From JABWCE01 sp964355045 (GTDB taxonomy: Bacteria; Bacteroidota; Bacteroidia; NS11-12g; UBA9320): DNA of 15,416 bases. The translations under genes and the position numbers were made by a program. The notes under the pieces were generated by a model. That model worked only from the letters and a program-made list of their open reading frames with translations. It was not told the DNA's origin and searched no databases. This document shows positions 1-7,280 of the stretch, piece after piece; position 1 is the stretch's first letter; each line of letters opens with the position of its first letter. The DNA is taken from assembly GCA_964355045.1 (NCBI GenBank), contig CAYHCM010000095.1, positions 1 to 15,416 of the forward strand, given 5' to 3'.

Positions 1-84
1 TTTCAAATTTCCACTTTCAAATTTCCACTTTCAAATTTCCACTTTCAAATTTCCACTTTCAAATTTTTATTTTCAAATTCCCAA
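1..84. repeat. 14-bp AT-rich tandem repeat array
   Basis: Six consecutive 14-bp units are visible. Four are exact copies of TTTCAAATTTCCAC (1-14, 15-28, 29-42, 43-56) and two are degenerate (57-70 and 71-84). The array starts at the first base, so it probably continues outside the window. It ends just before the M61 peptidase gene. No gene is visible in positions 1-125. A degenerate copy in opposite orientation lies at about 1899-1912, just after that gene. There are no unique spacers, so it is not a CRISPR. Confidence 0.9.
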
Positions 85-110
85 AAACTCAAATCTCCAA
101 ATCAATTCCT

Positions 111-118
111 TATTTTCG
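111..118 (+). promoter_or_regulatory. possible -7 promoter element for the M61 gene
   Basis: TATTTTCG resembles the Bacteroidota -7 consensus TAnnTTTG with one mismatch. It ends 7 bases before the ATG at 126, so the transcript would be nearly leaderless. I see no convincing TTG -33 element at the expected distance, so this is a weak call. Confidence 0.3.
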
Positions 119-125
119 CCCCGCC

Positions 126-1889
126 ATGAATAGGCTTACACTTTTTACCATATTATTAATCACAGCTACCGCCATGCAGGGAGAAGTTATTTACAACGTT
201 TCGATACCAAAGCCCGAAACTCATTATGTCCATGTGGAAATGGAGATTACCAATCCGTCTGGAAATCATAGCGATTTTATTATGCCGGTTTGGACCCCGG
301 GTTCCTATAAGGTTAGGGAGTTTTCACGAAATGTAGAGCAGGTTTTGGCTACAGCGGACTCAAAAGAATTGGCTATTGAAAAAATAAATAAAAACACGTG
401 GCGGGTAAATTTTAAGAATGGAATTTCGAAAATTACATTTAGTTATAAAGTATATGCTTTCGACTTTGGTGTTAGAACCAGTTATGTTGACCAGTTTCAG
501 GCATTCATTCATAGCACATCCATATTTATGTATGCCGAAGGATTTCAAAATCAGGTATGCAAAATACATTATACTAAACCTGAGAGTTGGAAACATATTA
601 CAGTAGCCTTGCCCGAAATAAGCACGAATACGTTCAGTGCCGAAAATTATGATTTATTGGCCGACAGCCCATTTGCACTGGGCAACCACGAAATTATCAG
701 CTTTGATGCGGGAGGTGTAAAACATAGAGTGGCTATGTTGGGGGAGGGAAATTATGATGTAGAAAAAATTAAAAAAGATTTTATAAAAATAATTGAAAAG
801 GAAGTAGCTATGATGGGCGAACATCCTTCACCTGAATATGTATTGTTTATACAAAATGTGGAATCGGGTGGGGGAGGACTGGAGCATTTGAACAGTCAAA
901 CTTCAGTGATACAGCGCTGGGGCTATGGAAACGAGAACAAGTATAAAAGTTTTTTGGCATTGGTTGCTCATGAGTATTTTCATCTTTGGAATGTAAAAAG
1001 AATTCGTCCTGTAGAATTGGGTCCTTTTGATTATTCCAAAGAAAATTATACCAAGATGTTGTGGATTGCTGAGGGAATTACTTCGTATTACGATGATTTA
1101 TTTTTAAAGAGATGCGAAATTTACAAGGAAGACGAGTATCTGAACATTGTGGCGACAGCCATTAATAAATTGGAAAACCTGCATGGTGCAAATATTCAAT
1201 CGCTGGCTGAGAGCAGTTTTGATGCCTGGATAAAATTTTATTTACCCGATGAAAACAGCGACAACAGCACGATAAGCTATTACCAAAAAGGAATGTTGAC
1301 TTCATTAATTATTGACCTTGAAATAATAAAACGAACTGGTGGCAAAAAGAAATTGGACCATGTAATGCGATTGCTTTATACCGACTATTATAAAAATAAA
1401 AAACGTGGTTTTACAGAGGAAGAATTTGCGCAGGCTATAGAAAAAGTGGCCGGTTCACCCTTTAAAGATTTATTGGAAACCCTTGTTTATACAACCGATT
1501 CAATTCCATATTCTAAATATTTACAGTATGTGGGGCTTGAGTTAAAAAATCAGGAATCAGTGAAATTGCCTTTAGGAATAAATACCAAATCAGAGAATGG
1601 CAAAACCATTGTAAAATTTGTGGAACTAAATCGCCCGGCATCCAAAGCAGGCCTGAGCGCAAACGATGAAATAATAGCAATTAACGGGTATAGGGTAAAC
1701 GGCGATTTGGATGATTTTACTTCCCGGTTTAAAGAAGGTGTGGAGGTGGAAATGCTGGTGAGTAGAATGGGAAAATTGATTACTTTGAAAATTATTCCCG
1801 AAAAAGACCCAACCGTAAATTATAAATTGGTCAAAATAGAAAAACCAACGGAGGAACAGAAGGTGTTGTTTGATTTTTGGGTTAAGTGA
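126..1889 (+). CDS. M61 family (glycyl aminopeptidase-like) metallopeptidase with PDZ domain, secreted
   Basis: This 587-aa protein begins with a hydrophobic signal-like segment (residues 1-19, ending TAMQGE), so it is probably exported to the periplasm or outer envelope. The zinc-peptidase motif is HEYFH at 282-286, followed by WNVKRIRP, with a likely third ligand at Glu316 in WIAEGITSYYDD. The glycine-rich GGGGLEH (248-254) before it matches the substrate-site region of M61 enzymes. Residues of about 485-565 form a PDZ domain (GLSANDEIIAINGYRVNG). The order beta-rich N-terminal domain, catalytic domain, PDZ is the usual M61 layout, and the length is typical. Substrates are unknown; the family's founding activity is release of N-terminal Gly or Ala. 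The gene stands alone between repeats and a short-leader promoter candidate. Confidence 0.9.
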   Translation: MNRLTLFTILLITATAMQGEVIYNVSIPKPETHYVHVEMEITNPSGNHSDFIMPVWTPGSYKVREFSRNVEQVLATADSKELAIEKINKNTWRVNFKNGISKITFSYKVYAFDFGVRTSYVDQFQAFIHSTSIFMYAEGFQNQVCKIHYTKPESWKHITVALPEISTNTFSAENYDLLADSPFALGNHEIISFDAGGVKHRVAMLGEGNYDVEKIKKDFIKIIEKEVAMMGEHPSPEYVLFIQNVESGGGGLEHLNSQTSVIQRWGYGNENKYKSFLALVAHEYFHLWNVKRIRPVELGPFDYSKENYTKMLWIAEGITSYYDDLFLKRCEIYKEDEYLNIVATAINKLENLHGANIQSLAESSFDAWIKFYLPDENSDNSTISYYQKGMLTSLIIDLEIIKRTGGKKKLDHVMRLLYTDYYKNKKRGFTEEEFAQAIEKVAGSPFKDLLETLVYTTDSIPYSKYLQYVGLELKNQESVKLPLGINTKSENGKTIVKFVELNRPASKAGLSANDEIIAINGYRVNGDLDDFTSRFKEGVEVEMLVSRMGKLITLKIIPEKDPTVNYKLVKIEKPTEEQKVLFDFWVK

Positions 1890-1942
1890 TTTTGAAAATG
1901 GAAATTTGGAATTTACGGACTAAGGTTGGTCGAAGCTGCTGT

Positions 1943-1965
1943 CCCCCTTTGAAGGGGGTAGGGGG
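1943..1965. repeat. GC-rich palindromic intergenic element
   Basis: CCCCCTT-TG-AAGGGGG (1943-1958) is a 7-bp perfect stem with a 2-base centre, followed by TA and another GGGGG (1961-1965). It is strikingly GC-rich in an AT-rich 124-bp intergenic region (1890-2013). I recall similar C5/G5 blocks scattered through Bacteroidota intergenic regions, so it may be a dispersed repeat. It could also fold at the 3' end of the M61 transcript, but it has no U-tract directly after the stem. Confidence 0.6.
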
Positions 1966-2013
1966 ATGATTTTTAACAATTAAACAAAAAAGCATTTAAT
2001 CAATTTAACCAAA

Positions 2014-2552
2014 ATGAAATTCTCAGGAAATATACGAAAAATGAAATCCACTTTGGCTGATGTGGTGCAATACCAATTGCCATTGTATGATATTTTAGAA
2101 CCCAATCATTACATTCCGTTGAACGAATTGATTGGTCAGCGAATCCGAATCACTTTTGAAAATGCCATTCATTGTGTGGTAACAGGGAAAAAAATAAAAA
2201 AAACATTTGGAGATGGAATGGGGTATGAAGCATTTATGAATTCGCCGGAGGCTTCGCCCAGTATTATCCGCCCTGAATTAAGCCGCATCCATGAGGGAAT
2301 AGCCTTACGTGATTACGAATGGGAGATGGAACANNNNNNNNNNNNNNNNNNNNNNNNNNNNNNNNNNNNNNNNNNNNNNNNNNNNNNNNNNNNNNNNNNN
2401 NNNNNNNNNNNNNNNNNNNNNNNNNNNNNNNNNCAATGCCCGAAATAGAAGGAACACTAACCGGAATTAAAGGGCAGTATTGGATGATAGATAATGGTTC
2501 GGTTCTTAATATCAGAAGTCATGCTGGGTATAGGGTGTCATTCGAGTATTAA
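2014..2552 (+). CDS. DUF2797-family protein, interrupted by an assembly gap
   Basis: The ATG at 2014 opens a frame (MKFSGNIRKMKSTLADVVQY) that runs to the gap. After the gap the sequence resumes in another frame (PEIEGTLTGIKGQYWMIDNG) and ends at TAA 2550-2552. The first part matches the N-terminus and the second the C-terminus of DUF2797 proteins as I remember them, so both belong to one gene. Family members run about 260-280 aa, whereas only about 145 are visible; some 120-130 residues are missing. The 100-N gap is therefore a placeholder and the frame change is not a real frameshift. Function is unknown. Relatives that I recall have CxxC-type cysteines around xGKKxKK; here only one Cys remains (CVVTGKKIKK), with GYEAF and RPELSRIH where relatives have Cys. 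The 3' end overlaps the convergent transporter by 15 bp. Confidence 0.75.
2334..2433. other. assembly gap of exactly 100 N
   Basis: One hundred consecutive N lie inside the DUF2797 gene. The round number suggests a scaffold spacer of unknown true length. Judged from family length the missing DNA could be about 350-400 bp, so downstream coordinates may be offset from the real genome. Confidence 0.99.
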
Positions 2553-3710
2553 TTTCGGCCTGTATTTCCAGGTACTGATTAAAAGAACTGCGGCAATAAA
2601 CGACAATCCGGCTGAGAGATAAAATGCGGAAGAAATGTTGGAAAATTTATTGTTATAAACAGCGGCAGAAATAAAAGAACCTATACCAACACCGATTTCC
2701 AAAGCAATGAATAATGTAGAAATGGCTCGTCCTTTATTTTTTGGATTTCCCCAATCTGTAACCCAGGCAAATATTGTAGGATTGTTCATTCCATTAGACA
2801 GTCCAACTATACACGTTCCTATATAAAGATGGGTCAAATCTTTAGCATTGGCCATTAACACCAAACCTATCGTAAGTGTAATTAAACCAAAAATCATGGC
2901 TGTTTTGCGGCCATATCTGTCCGAAAATTTACCGGCTATTACTCGAATCAAGATTGAAGAAAGCGTCATAATCATTAAAATAACTCCTTTGTTAGGGGCT
3001 TTTAATTGGCCTGCCAAATCGAAACCTACGGTAAGAATGGTACCAAACGAAAATACCATTAAAAACATAATGATGGCCGGAAGCCAAACCCGTTTTTCTG
3101 CCAAATCATGTTTTTCAAGATTTAATAATCCCATATTGAACGATTGCTTGTTTTTTAAGGTTTCATTTACTTTCCAAAAAACCAGTGCCGAACCTGTAGC
3201 CAAAACTGATGAAGTTAAAAACATAGAATTAATCCCAAAAGTTTTGGTCATATAGCTTCCCAATAAAGGGGCTAATCCTGCACCAACATTATTCATCAAA
3301 CCAAAAAAGCCCATGGCTTCACCGCGTTTTTCATTGGGAACAATATCACTGATATAGGCAGTAGCTCCGGTAGAATTAAATCCTACAGTAAGTCCATGAA
3401 TAAGCCTTAAAATTAAAAACCCTAAAACACCGGGAACGACAATATAAAGCGAGTTAGTAATAACCGCTACAAAAGTTCCAAATAATATTACAGGAACCCG
3501 CCCAATGGTATCGGCCAATCGGCCGCTGAATGGTCGGGAAATGCAAGCCGATAAAGTAAACAAACCTATAATTGCTCCTTTATAATCCTGCCCGCCCATT
3601 GAATCTAAATAGCCGGGTAATTCGGGAAGCAGCATATTCATACTTCCGAAAAACAGCAACGACCCAAACGTAATTCTTAAAAATAGGGGTGTGTATAGTG
3701 ATTTGTTCAA
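2538..3710 (-). CDS. MFS transporter (drug/metabolite efflux type), TTG start
   Basis: This 390-aa integral inner-membrane protein shows about twelve hydrophobic segments. MFS motif A is GRLADTIGR at residues 63-71, between helices 2 and 3, and a second-half copy (GKFSDRYGRK) lies near residue 260. The short cytoplasmic N-terminus and length fit proton-coupled 12-helix exporters or sugar-type carriers; the substrate cannot be told from sequence. The only usable start that keeps helix 1 is TTG at 3710, since the next Met is within helix 1 and the frame upstream reaches a stop without an ATG. This TTG lies just after the U-tract of the terminator of the upstream gene, which is unusual. The C-terminus overlaps the DUF2797 gene tail-to-tail by 15 bp. 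Confidence 0.88.
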   Translation of the reverse strand: MNKSLYTPLFLRITFGSLLFFGSMNMLLPELPGYLDSMGGQDYKGAIIGLFTLSACISRPFSGRLADTIGRVPVILFGTFVAVITNSLYIVVPGVLGFLILRLIHGLTVGFNSTGATAYISDIVPNEKRGEAMGFFGLMNNVGAGLAPLLGSYMTKTFGINSMFLTSSVLATGSALVFWKVNETLKNKQSFNMGLLNLEKHDLAEKRVWLPAIIMFLMVFSFGTILTVGFDLAGQLKAPNKGVILMIMTLSSILIRVIAGKFSDRYGRKTAMIFGLITLTIGLVLMANAKDLTHLYIGTCIVGLSNGMNNPTIFAWVTDWGNPKNKGRAISTLFIALEIGVGIGSFISAAVYNNKFSNISSAFYLSAGLSFIAAVLLISTWKYRPKLILE

Positions 3711-3715
3711 TATAT

Positions 3716-3739
3716 AAAAAAAGCACCCTAAGGTGCTTT
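3716..3739 (-). terminator. rho-independent terminator after the 80-aa gene
   Basis: On the minus strand AAAGCACC-TTAG-GGTGCTTT forms a perfect 8-bp stem with a 4-base loop (3739-3720), and the stem's end runs into seven T in total (3722-3716). It begins 5 bases after the stop codon of the 80-aa gene, and its T-run ends five bases before the TTG of the MFS gene. Confidence 0.88.
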
Positions 3740-3744
3740 ATCAT

Positions 3745-3987
3745 TTAATTTAGATTTTCCTTTACATACGATTTGCCATCCCAATATCCGAGATAATCGC
3801 TCCCCTGCGAACTTCTGCGTAACAAAAACATAGCTTCATGTTTCGAATCTCTGCTTACCAATACATTACTTACTGTTCCTAAATGAGGGTTTTTTACTAC
3901 TACATTTACGTAATAGGCTCTTTTCTTTTCAACCGGCTTTGTTGAAGGCCTCCCGACTTTTCCTTTTTCATCAATAACTTTTGCCAT
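3745..3987 (-). CDS. small basic hypothetical protein (80 aa)
   Basis: I do not recognise a named family with certainty. The protein has a basic N-terminus with a GRPSTKP stretch (residues 13-19) resembling an AT-hook core (GRP), followed by a compact region rich in beta-type residues (RAYYVNVVVKNPHLGTVSNVLVSRDSK) and a C-terminal LGYWDGKSYV. There is no signal peptide or membrane segment, so it is probably cytoplasmic and may bind nucleic acid; this is inference from the basic tail only. It has its own strong-looking promoter about 50 bp upstream and a perfect terminator directly after the stop, so it is transcribed as a single-gene unit. ATG start at 3987. Confidence 0.75.
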   Translation of the reverse strand: MAKVIDEKGKVGRPSTKPVEKKRAYYVNVVVKNPHLGTVSNVLVSRDSKHEAMFLLRRSSQGSDYLGYWDGKSYVKENLN

Positions 3988-4035
3988 AATATTTATCTTA
4001 TCTCTTGTTAATTTATTCTAATTCTAAAATTTGGT

Positions 4036-4067
4036 CAAACCTAAAATTATAACGCTGACCATGCAAA
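4036..4067 (-). promoter_or_regulatory. Bacteroidota-type promoter for the 80-aa gene
   Basis: On the minus strand TTTG (4067-4064) is followed by a 20-bp spacer and then TAGGTTTG (4043-4036). This is an exact match to the Bacteroidota -33/-7 consensus TTTG...TAnnTTTG. Transcription would start near 4030, giving a leader of about 40 bases before the ATG at 3987. The rest of 3988-4115 is AT-rich and shows no gene. Confidence 0.7.
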
Positions 4068-4115
4068 ATTGTTGCCAATTATTTATTCATAACTTATTCA
4101 CACTCAATTTTTGAC

Positions 4116-4589
4116 TTATTTGTGATGATATTTTTCATTTTTAATAATGCTAAAAGCGCGATACAACTGCTCCACAAAGATTAATCGAACCATTTGATGT
4201 GAGAAAGTCATGGTCGAAAGTGCAATTTTGTCATGACAATTACCCAACATTTTTGATGAAATACCAAATGCACCGCCAATTATAAAAACTAATTGCTTAG
4301 TCCCGGCCATCATTTTCTTCTCAATATATTTCGAAAACCCTTCTGAAGAATACTCATTCCCCTTTTCATCCAAGGCAATTATGATTGAATCAGAATGCAA
4401 ATATTTTTCCAATTCGGTTTGTTCAGCTTCTTTCAGTTTATCTATATTTAATTTAGCTTTGTTTTTTACTTCGGGTATTTCTATTATTTCAAAATTTGTA
4501 TAATGCATTAAACGCGATGTGTATTCTGAAATCCCTTTAATCAGCCAATCAGAAGTTGTTTTGCCTATTACAATTAGTTTTATCTTCAA
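4116..4589 (-). CDS. rlmH: 23S rRNA (pseudouridine1915-N3)-methyltransferase RlmH
   Basis: This 157-aa protein is the usual length for RlmH, a SPOUT-class enzyme that methylates pseudouridine 1915 in helix 69 of 23S rRNA on the assembled 70S ribosome, using S-adenosylmethionine. Characteristic blocks are ALDEKGNEYSSEGFSKYI in the middle, the cofactor-knot glycine loop FIIGGAFG, and the C-terminal LSTMTFSHQMVRLIFVEQLY followed by the terminal NEKYHH. It starts with TTG at 4589 (MKIKLIVIG is the usual family N-terminus). It lies 7 bp after the OmpA-family gene and is the last gene of the minus-strand operon that also carries RNase G/E and the mS38-like protein, which gives that operon an RNA/ribosome theme. 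Confidence 0.96.
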   Translation of the reverse strand: MKIKLIVIGKTTSDWLIKGISEYTSRLMHYTNFEIIEIPEVKNKAKLNIDKLKEAEQTELEKYLHSDSIIIALDEKGNEYSSEGFSKYIEKKMMAGTKQLVFIIGGAFGISSKMLGNCHDKIALSTMTFSHQMVRLIFVEQLYRAFSIIKNEKYHHK

Positions 4590-4596
4590 TAACAGT

Positions 4597-5598
4597 TTAT
4601 TTATTTAATATGTTCATTATTTCTTTTAAACTTGGTGTTAATATAATTTCTATCCGCCTGTTTTTAGCCCGTGCTTCTTTAGTTTCAGCCCTGTCAACCG
4701 GAAAATACTGACCTCTACCGGCTGGTATTATTTTCAACGGATCCACTCCTCCTTCTTTAATCATAATACGTGTAATGGCTGTAGCCCGCAATACACTTAA
4801 ATCCCAATTATCTTCAAATCGAGCTGTTTTAATAGGCACATCATCGGTATGGCCTTCAATTAAAATATCAAAATCGGTATTGTTTTTCAAAGTTTCACAA
4901 AGTTTAAGCAAGGCCTTTTTCCCATTGGGAGCCACATCAACCTTACCCGATGGAAACAATAAAGTTTCGTCAACCGAAACATATACTTTGCCGTCTTTGG
5001 AAGTAACGGTAAGTCCACTTTCTTTATATCCGAGTAATGCTTTGGTCAGGGTTTCCTTTAAGGCCGCAACACTTTCATCTTTTTGCTTAATAAGCTGTTC
5101 CAATTCCTTAACTTTTTCCTCTCTTTCCTTTAAGCTTTTCTCAATGGAGGTAACGTTATCATTCAGTTTTTTGGCTTCTTCTTCTTTTCGTATAAGATTA
5201 GCTTCCTTTTCGTTTAATTCAAGTTCCTTTTTTTGAAGTTTAGTTTCAAGTTCCCGAAGGCTTTTCTTTAGTTCATCTTTGGTAAGAGCTTCGTTGGCAA
5301 TTCGTTTTTCATAACTTTCGTTCAGCAAATCATACGATTTTTTTACACGCTCATACAATGCTTCCATTTCTTTAAAATCTGCTGAAAGTTTTTCATAGTC
5401 CTCCCCTAATGTTTCATTTACTTTCAGCAGGGTTGCATATTTTTCCTTTACCAAATTGTAAAGCGAGTCAATGTTCGTTTTGTCGGTATTCAAAGCATTA
5501 TACTTGCTTTCAAGTTCGGCAAACTTGCGTTGTGGCACACAACCGTTCAGAATAACAAATGCCAATAGGAAATAAGTAACTTTTAGAATTTTAGTCAT
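4597..5598 (-). CDS. OmpA/MotB-domain lipoprotein with long coiled coil
   Basis: This 333-aa envelope protein has a lipoprotein signal ending in the lipobox LNGC, with Cys20 as the lipidation site. Residues of about 25-190 are a long Lys/Glu-rich coiled coil. Residues of about 205-325 are an OmpA-like peptidoglycan-binding domain (ILIEGHTDDVPI, NWDLSVLRA, AKNRRIEIIL). By analogy with OmpA, Asp252 and Arg271 are the likely diaminopimelate contacts; the spacing between them has the MotB-type insertion. The protein would be anchored in a membrane by lipid and tethered to the cell wall, with the coiled coil as spacer. It lies 15 bp after rng and 7 bp before rlmH, so it is cotranscribed with them. 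Confidence 0.9.
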   Translation of the reverse strand: MTKILKVTYFLLAFVILNGCVPQRKFAELESKYNALNTDKTNIDSLYNLVKEKYATLLKVNETLGEDYEKLSADFKEMEALYERVKKSYDLLNESYEKRIANEALTKDELKKSLRELETKLQKKELELNEKEANLIRKEEEAKKLNDNVTSIEKSLKEREEKVKELEQLIKQKDESVAALKETLTKALLGYKESGLTVTSKDGKVYVSVDETLLFPSGKVDVAPNGKKALLKLCETLKNNTDFDILIEGHTDDVPIKTARFEDNWDLSVLRATAITRIMIKEGGVDPLKIIPAGRGQYFPVDRAETKEARAKNRRIEIILTPSLKEIMNILNK

Positions 5599-5613
5599 AA
5601 TAGTGCTATTAAT

Positions 5614-7164
5614 TTACAATATAATTTCTTCATCATGTTCATCAAAAATATGAAATTCGCCATAATGCAAAGCAGGGTCGGCCAAAAGATTTACATTAAT
5701 TTTATAATCCAAACGCCATCTGAATCGTTTTGAAATTATTCCTCTTTTAAAATAAGCCGCCAAAAATGGGTGGGTTATAATTTTTACTTTTTTAAAGTTG
5801 AGGCTATGGGCAAGATATTTTACACTTGCTTCAATATCGTCTTCAATATTTTGTGATGAAACTACATAGCCTGTTCCTTTGCACATCGGGCATTTTTCCT
5901 CGGTTACTATATTGGTTTCAGGCCTTACTCTTTCGCGGGTTAGCTGCACAAGGCAAAATTTGCTCATTGGCAATACCGTGTGGCTGGCTTTGTCGGTTTT
6001 CATGGCCGCCTGAAGTTCATTCACAATTTTCTTTTTATTGTTTCCGTCTTTGGTATCAATAAAATCAATAACTATTATGCCGCCCATATCCCTCAGTTTC
6101 ACCTGTCGGGCTATTTCTTTAGCCGCCTCTATATTTATCTGATAGGCGTTTTCTTCCTGGCTGTTTTCCTTATTATGATACGAACCGCTGTTTACATCAA
6201 TTACATGCAGTGCTTCGGTGTGTTCAATAACCAAATAAGCACCACTCGAAAATGAAACCGCTTTTCCAAAACTTGTTTTTAATTGTTTATTTATTCCGAA
6301 ATGTTCAAAAAGCGATGCCTGCCCCTTATGAATCCTTAAACAATTAACGGCGGCAGATTGAGAATTTTGAAGGTACTTTTCGAGTTGTTTAAAATTTTCA
6401 GAATCGTTGGTATAAATACCTGTTAGCCCCATTCCCAAATAATCTCTTAATATTGAAATTGAAAAAGAAGGTTCTCCCAAAACTTTATCACCGGGTTTGG
6501 CCGTTTTCAATTTTATTATCATACTATTCCACCGTATGAGTAATTCTTCAAGGTCTTTTTTAAGAATATCTTCCCCAACATTTTGAGCGGCGGTTCGCAC
6601 CACAATTCCAAAGTTTGAAGGTTTTAATTGATGAACAATGGCCTTTAGCCTGCTTCTTTCAGCTCTTTCAACAATTTTTTTAGAAATATTAACGTGATCA
6701 TAAAATGGAATTAAAATGCAATACGATCCCGCTACCGTAATTTCGGCAGTTACTCTTGGGCCCTTGGATGAAATGGGTTCCTTTAAAACTTGTACAAGAA
6801 TCTGTTGGTTTTTTTTGAGTACTTCCGATACATTACCGGTTTTTAATGTTTCAGGTTCAAATTGAAATTTTGTTAAACCATTACCAGTTAATCCTCCTTG
6901 TAAACCTATTCGAGAAAATTTTGAAAAAGACTTGATATTGGGGCCAAGGTCAGAATAATGTACAAATGCATCTTTATCTAAACTAATGTCAACAAAGGCA
7001 GCATTATTTCCAGGTAGTATTTTTCTGACATTCCCTACAAAAATATCCCCAACTACTATGTTTTTACCTTTTTTTTCCTGGTAAAACTCAGTAAGTCTTT
7101 TATCTTGTAAAAAAGCAATTTTTTCATCCTGCGGCGTTACTTCTATATAAAGTTCGTTGGCCAC
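5614..7164 (-). CDS. rng: Ribonuclease G/E family endoribonuclease, GTG start
   Basis: This 516-aa enzyme has the RNase G/E catalytic core without the long C-terminal degradosome scaffold of RNase E. The S1 RNA-binding domain starts near residue 38 (GDIFVGNVRKILPGNNAAFVDI). The DNase I-like active site has Asp323 in VIDVNSG and Asp367 in IVIDFID, equivalent to E. coli RNase E Asp303 and Asp346. The zinc-link is CPMC at 425-428. It should process rRNA precursors and turn over mRNA in the cytoplasm, preferring 5'-monophosphate ends. The start is GTG at 7164 (MANELYIEV). It lies 16 bp after the 29-aa mS38-like gene and 15 bp before the OmpA-family gene. Confidence 0.95.
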   Translation of the reverse strand: MANELYIEVTPQDEKIAFLQDKRLTEFYQEKKGKNIVVGDIFVGNVRKILPGNNAAFVDISLDKDAFVHYSDLGPNIKSFSKFSRIGLQGGLTGNGLTKFQFEPETLKTGNVSEVLKKNQQILVQVLKEPISSKGPRVTAEITVAGSYCILIPFYDHVNISKKIVERAERSRLKAIVHQLKPSNFGIVVRTAAQNVGEDILKKDLEELLIRWNSMIIKLKTAKPGDKVLGEPSFSISILRDYLGMGLTGIYTNDSENFKQLEKYLQNSQSAAVNCLRIHKGQASLFEHFGINKQLKTSFGKAVSFSSGAYLVIEHTEALHVIDVNSGSYHNKENSQEENAYQINIEAAKEIARQVKLRDMGGIIVIDFIDTKDGNNKKKIVNELQAAMKTDKASHTVLPMSKFCLVQLTRERVRPETNIVTEEKCPMCKGTGYVVSSQNIEDDIEASVKYLAHSLNFKKVKIITHPFLAAYFKRGIISKRFRWRLDYKINVNLLADPALHYGEFHIFDEHDEEIIL

Positions 7165-7180
7165 TATTTAAGGAATAAAA

Positions 7181-7270
7181 TTATTTCTTTTTATGTCGGT
7201 TCTTTCTTAATCGTTTCTTGCGCTTGTGTGTTGCAATCTTGTGGCGTTTCCTTTTTTTTCCGCTTGGCAT
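7181..7270 (-). CDS. 29-aa AURKAIP1/COX24 (mS38-like) basic protein
   Basis: ATG at 7270-7268 opens a 29-codon frame starting MPSGKKRKRHK and continuing with IATHKRKKRLRKNRHKKK, ending in TAA at 7183-7181. More than half of its residues are Lys or Arg. It matches the short Bacteroidota proteins annotated with the AURKAIP1/COX24 (DUF1713, mitoribosomal mS38 C-terminal) domain. It is probably a small ribosome-associated, rRNA-binding protein; that role is inferred from the mitochondrial relative. It lies 10 bp after the TPR gene stop and 16 bp before rng, so it is part of the same operon. It is easily missed by gene callers because of its size. Confidence 0.88.
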   Translation of the reverse strand: MPSGKKRKRHKIATHKRKKRLRKNRHKKK

Positions 7271-7280
7271 ATACTATTTT

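Noticed and set aside
1..84. Possible CRISPR array
   Set aside because: The 14-bp units are directly adjacent with no unique spacers, and no cas gene is present.
2319..2552. Separate small gene after the gap
   Set aside because: Its residues match the C-terminus expected for the same DUF2797 gene; the frame difference is explained by an arbitrary 100-N gap.
2848..3255. 135-aa plus-strand frame opposite the MFS gene
   Set aside because: It is a shadow frame of the transporter with no start context or family resemblance.
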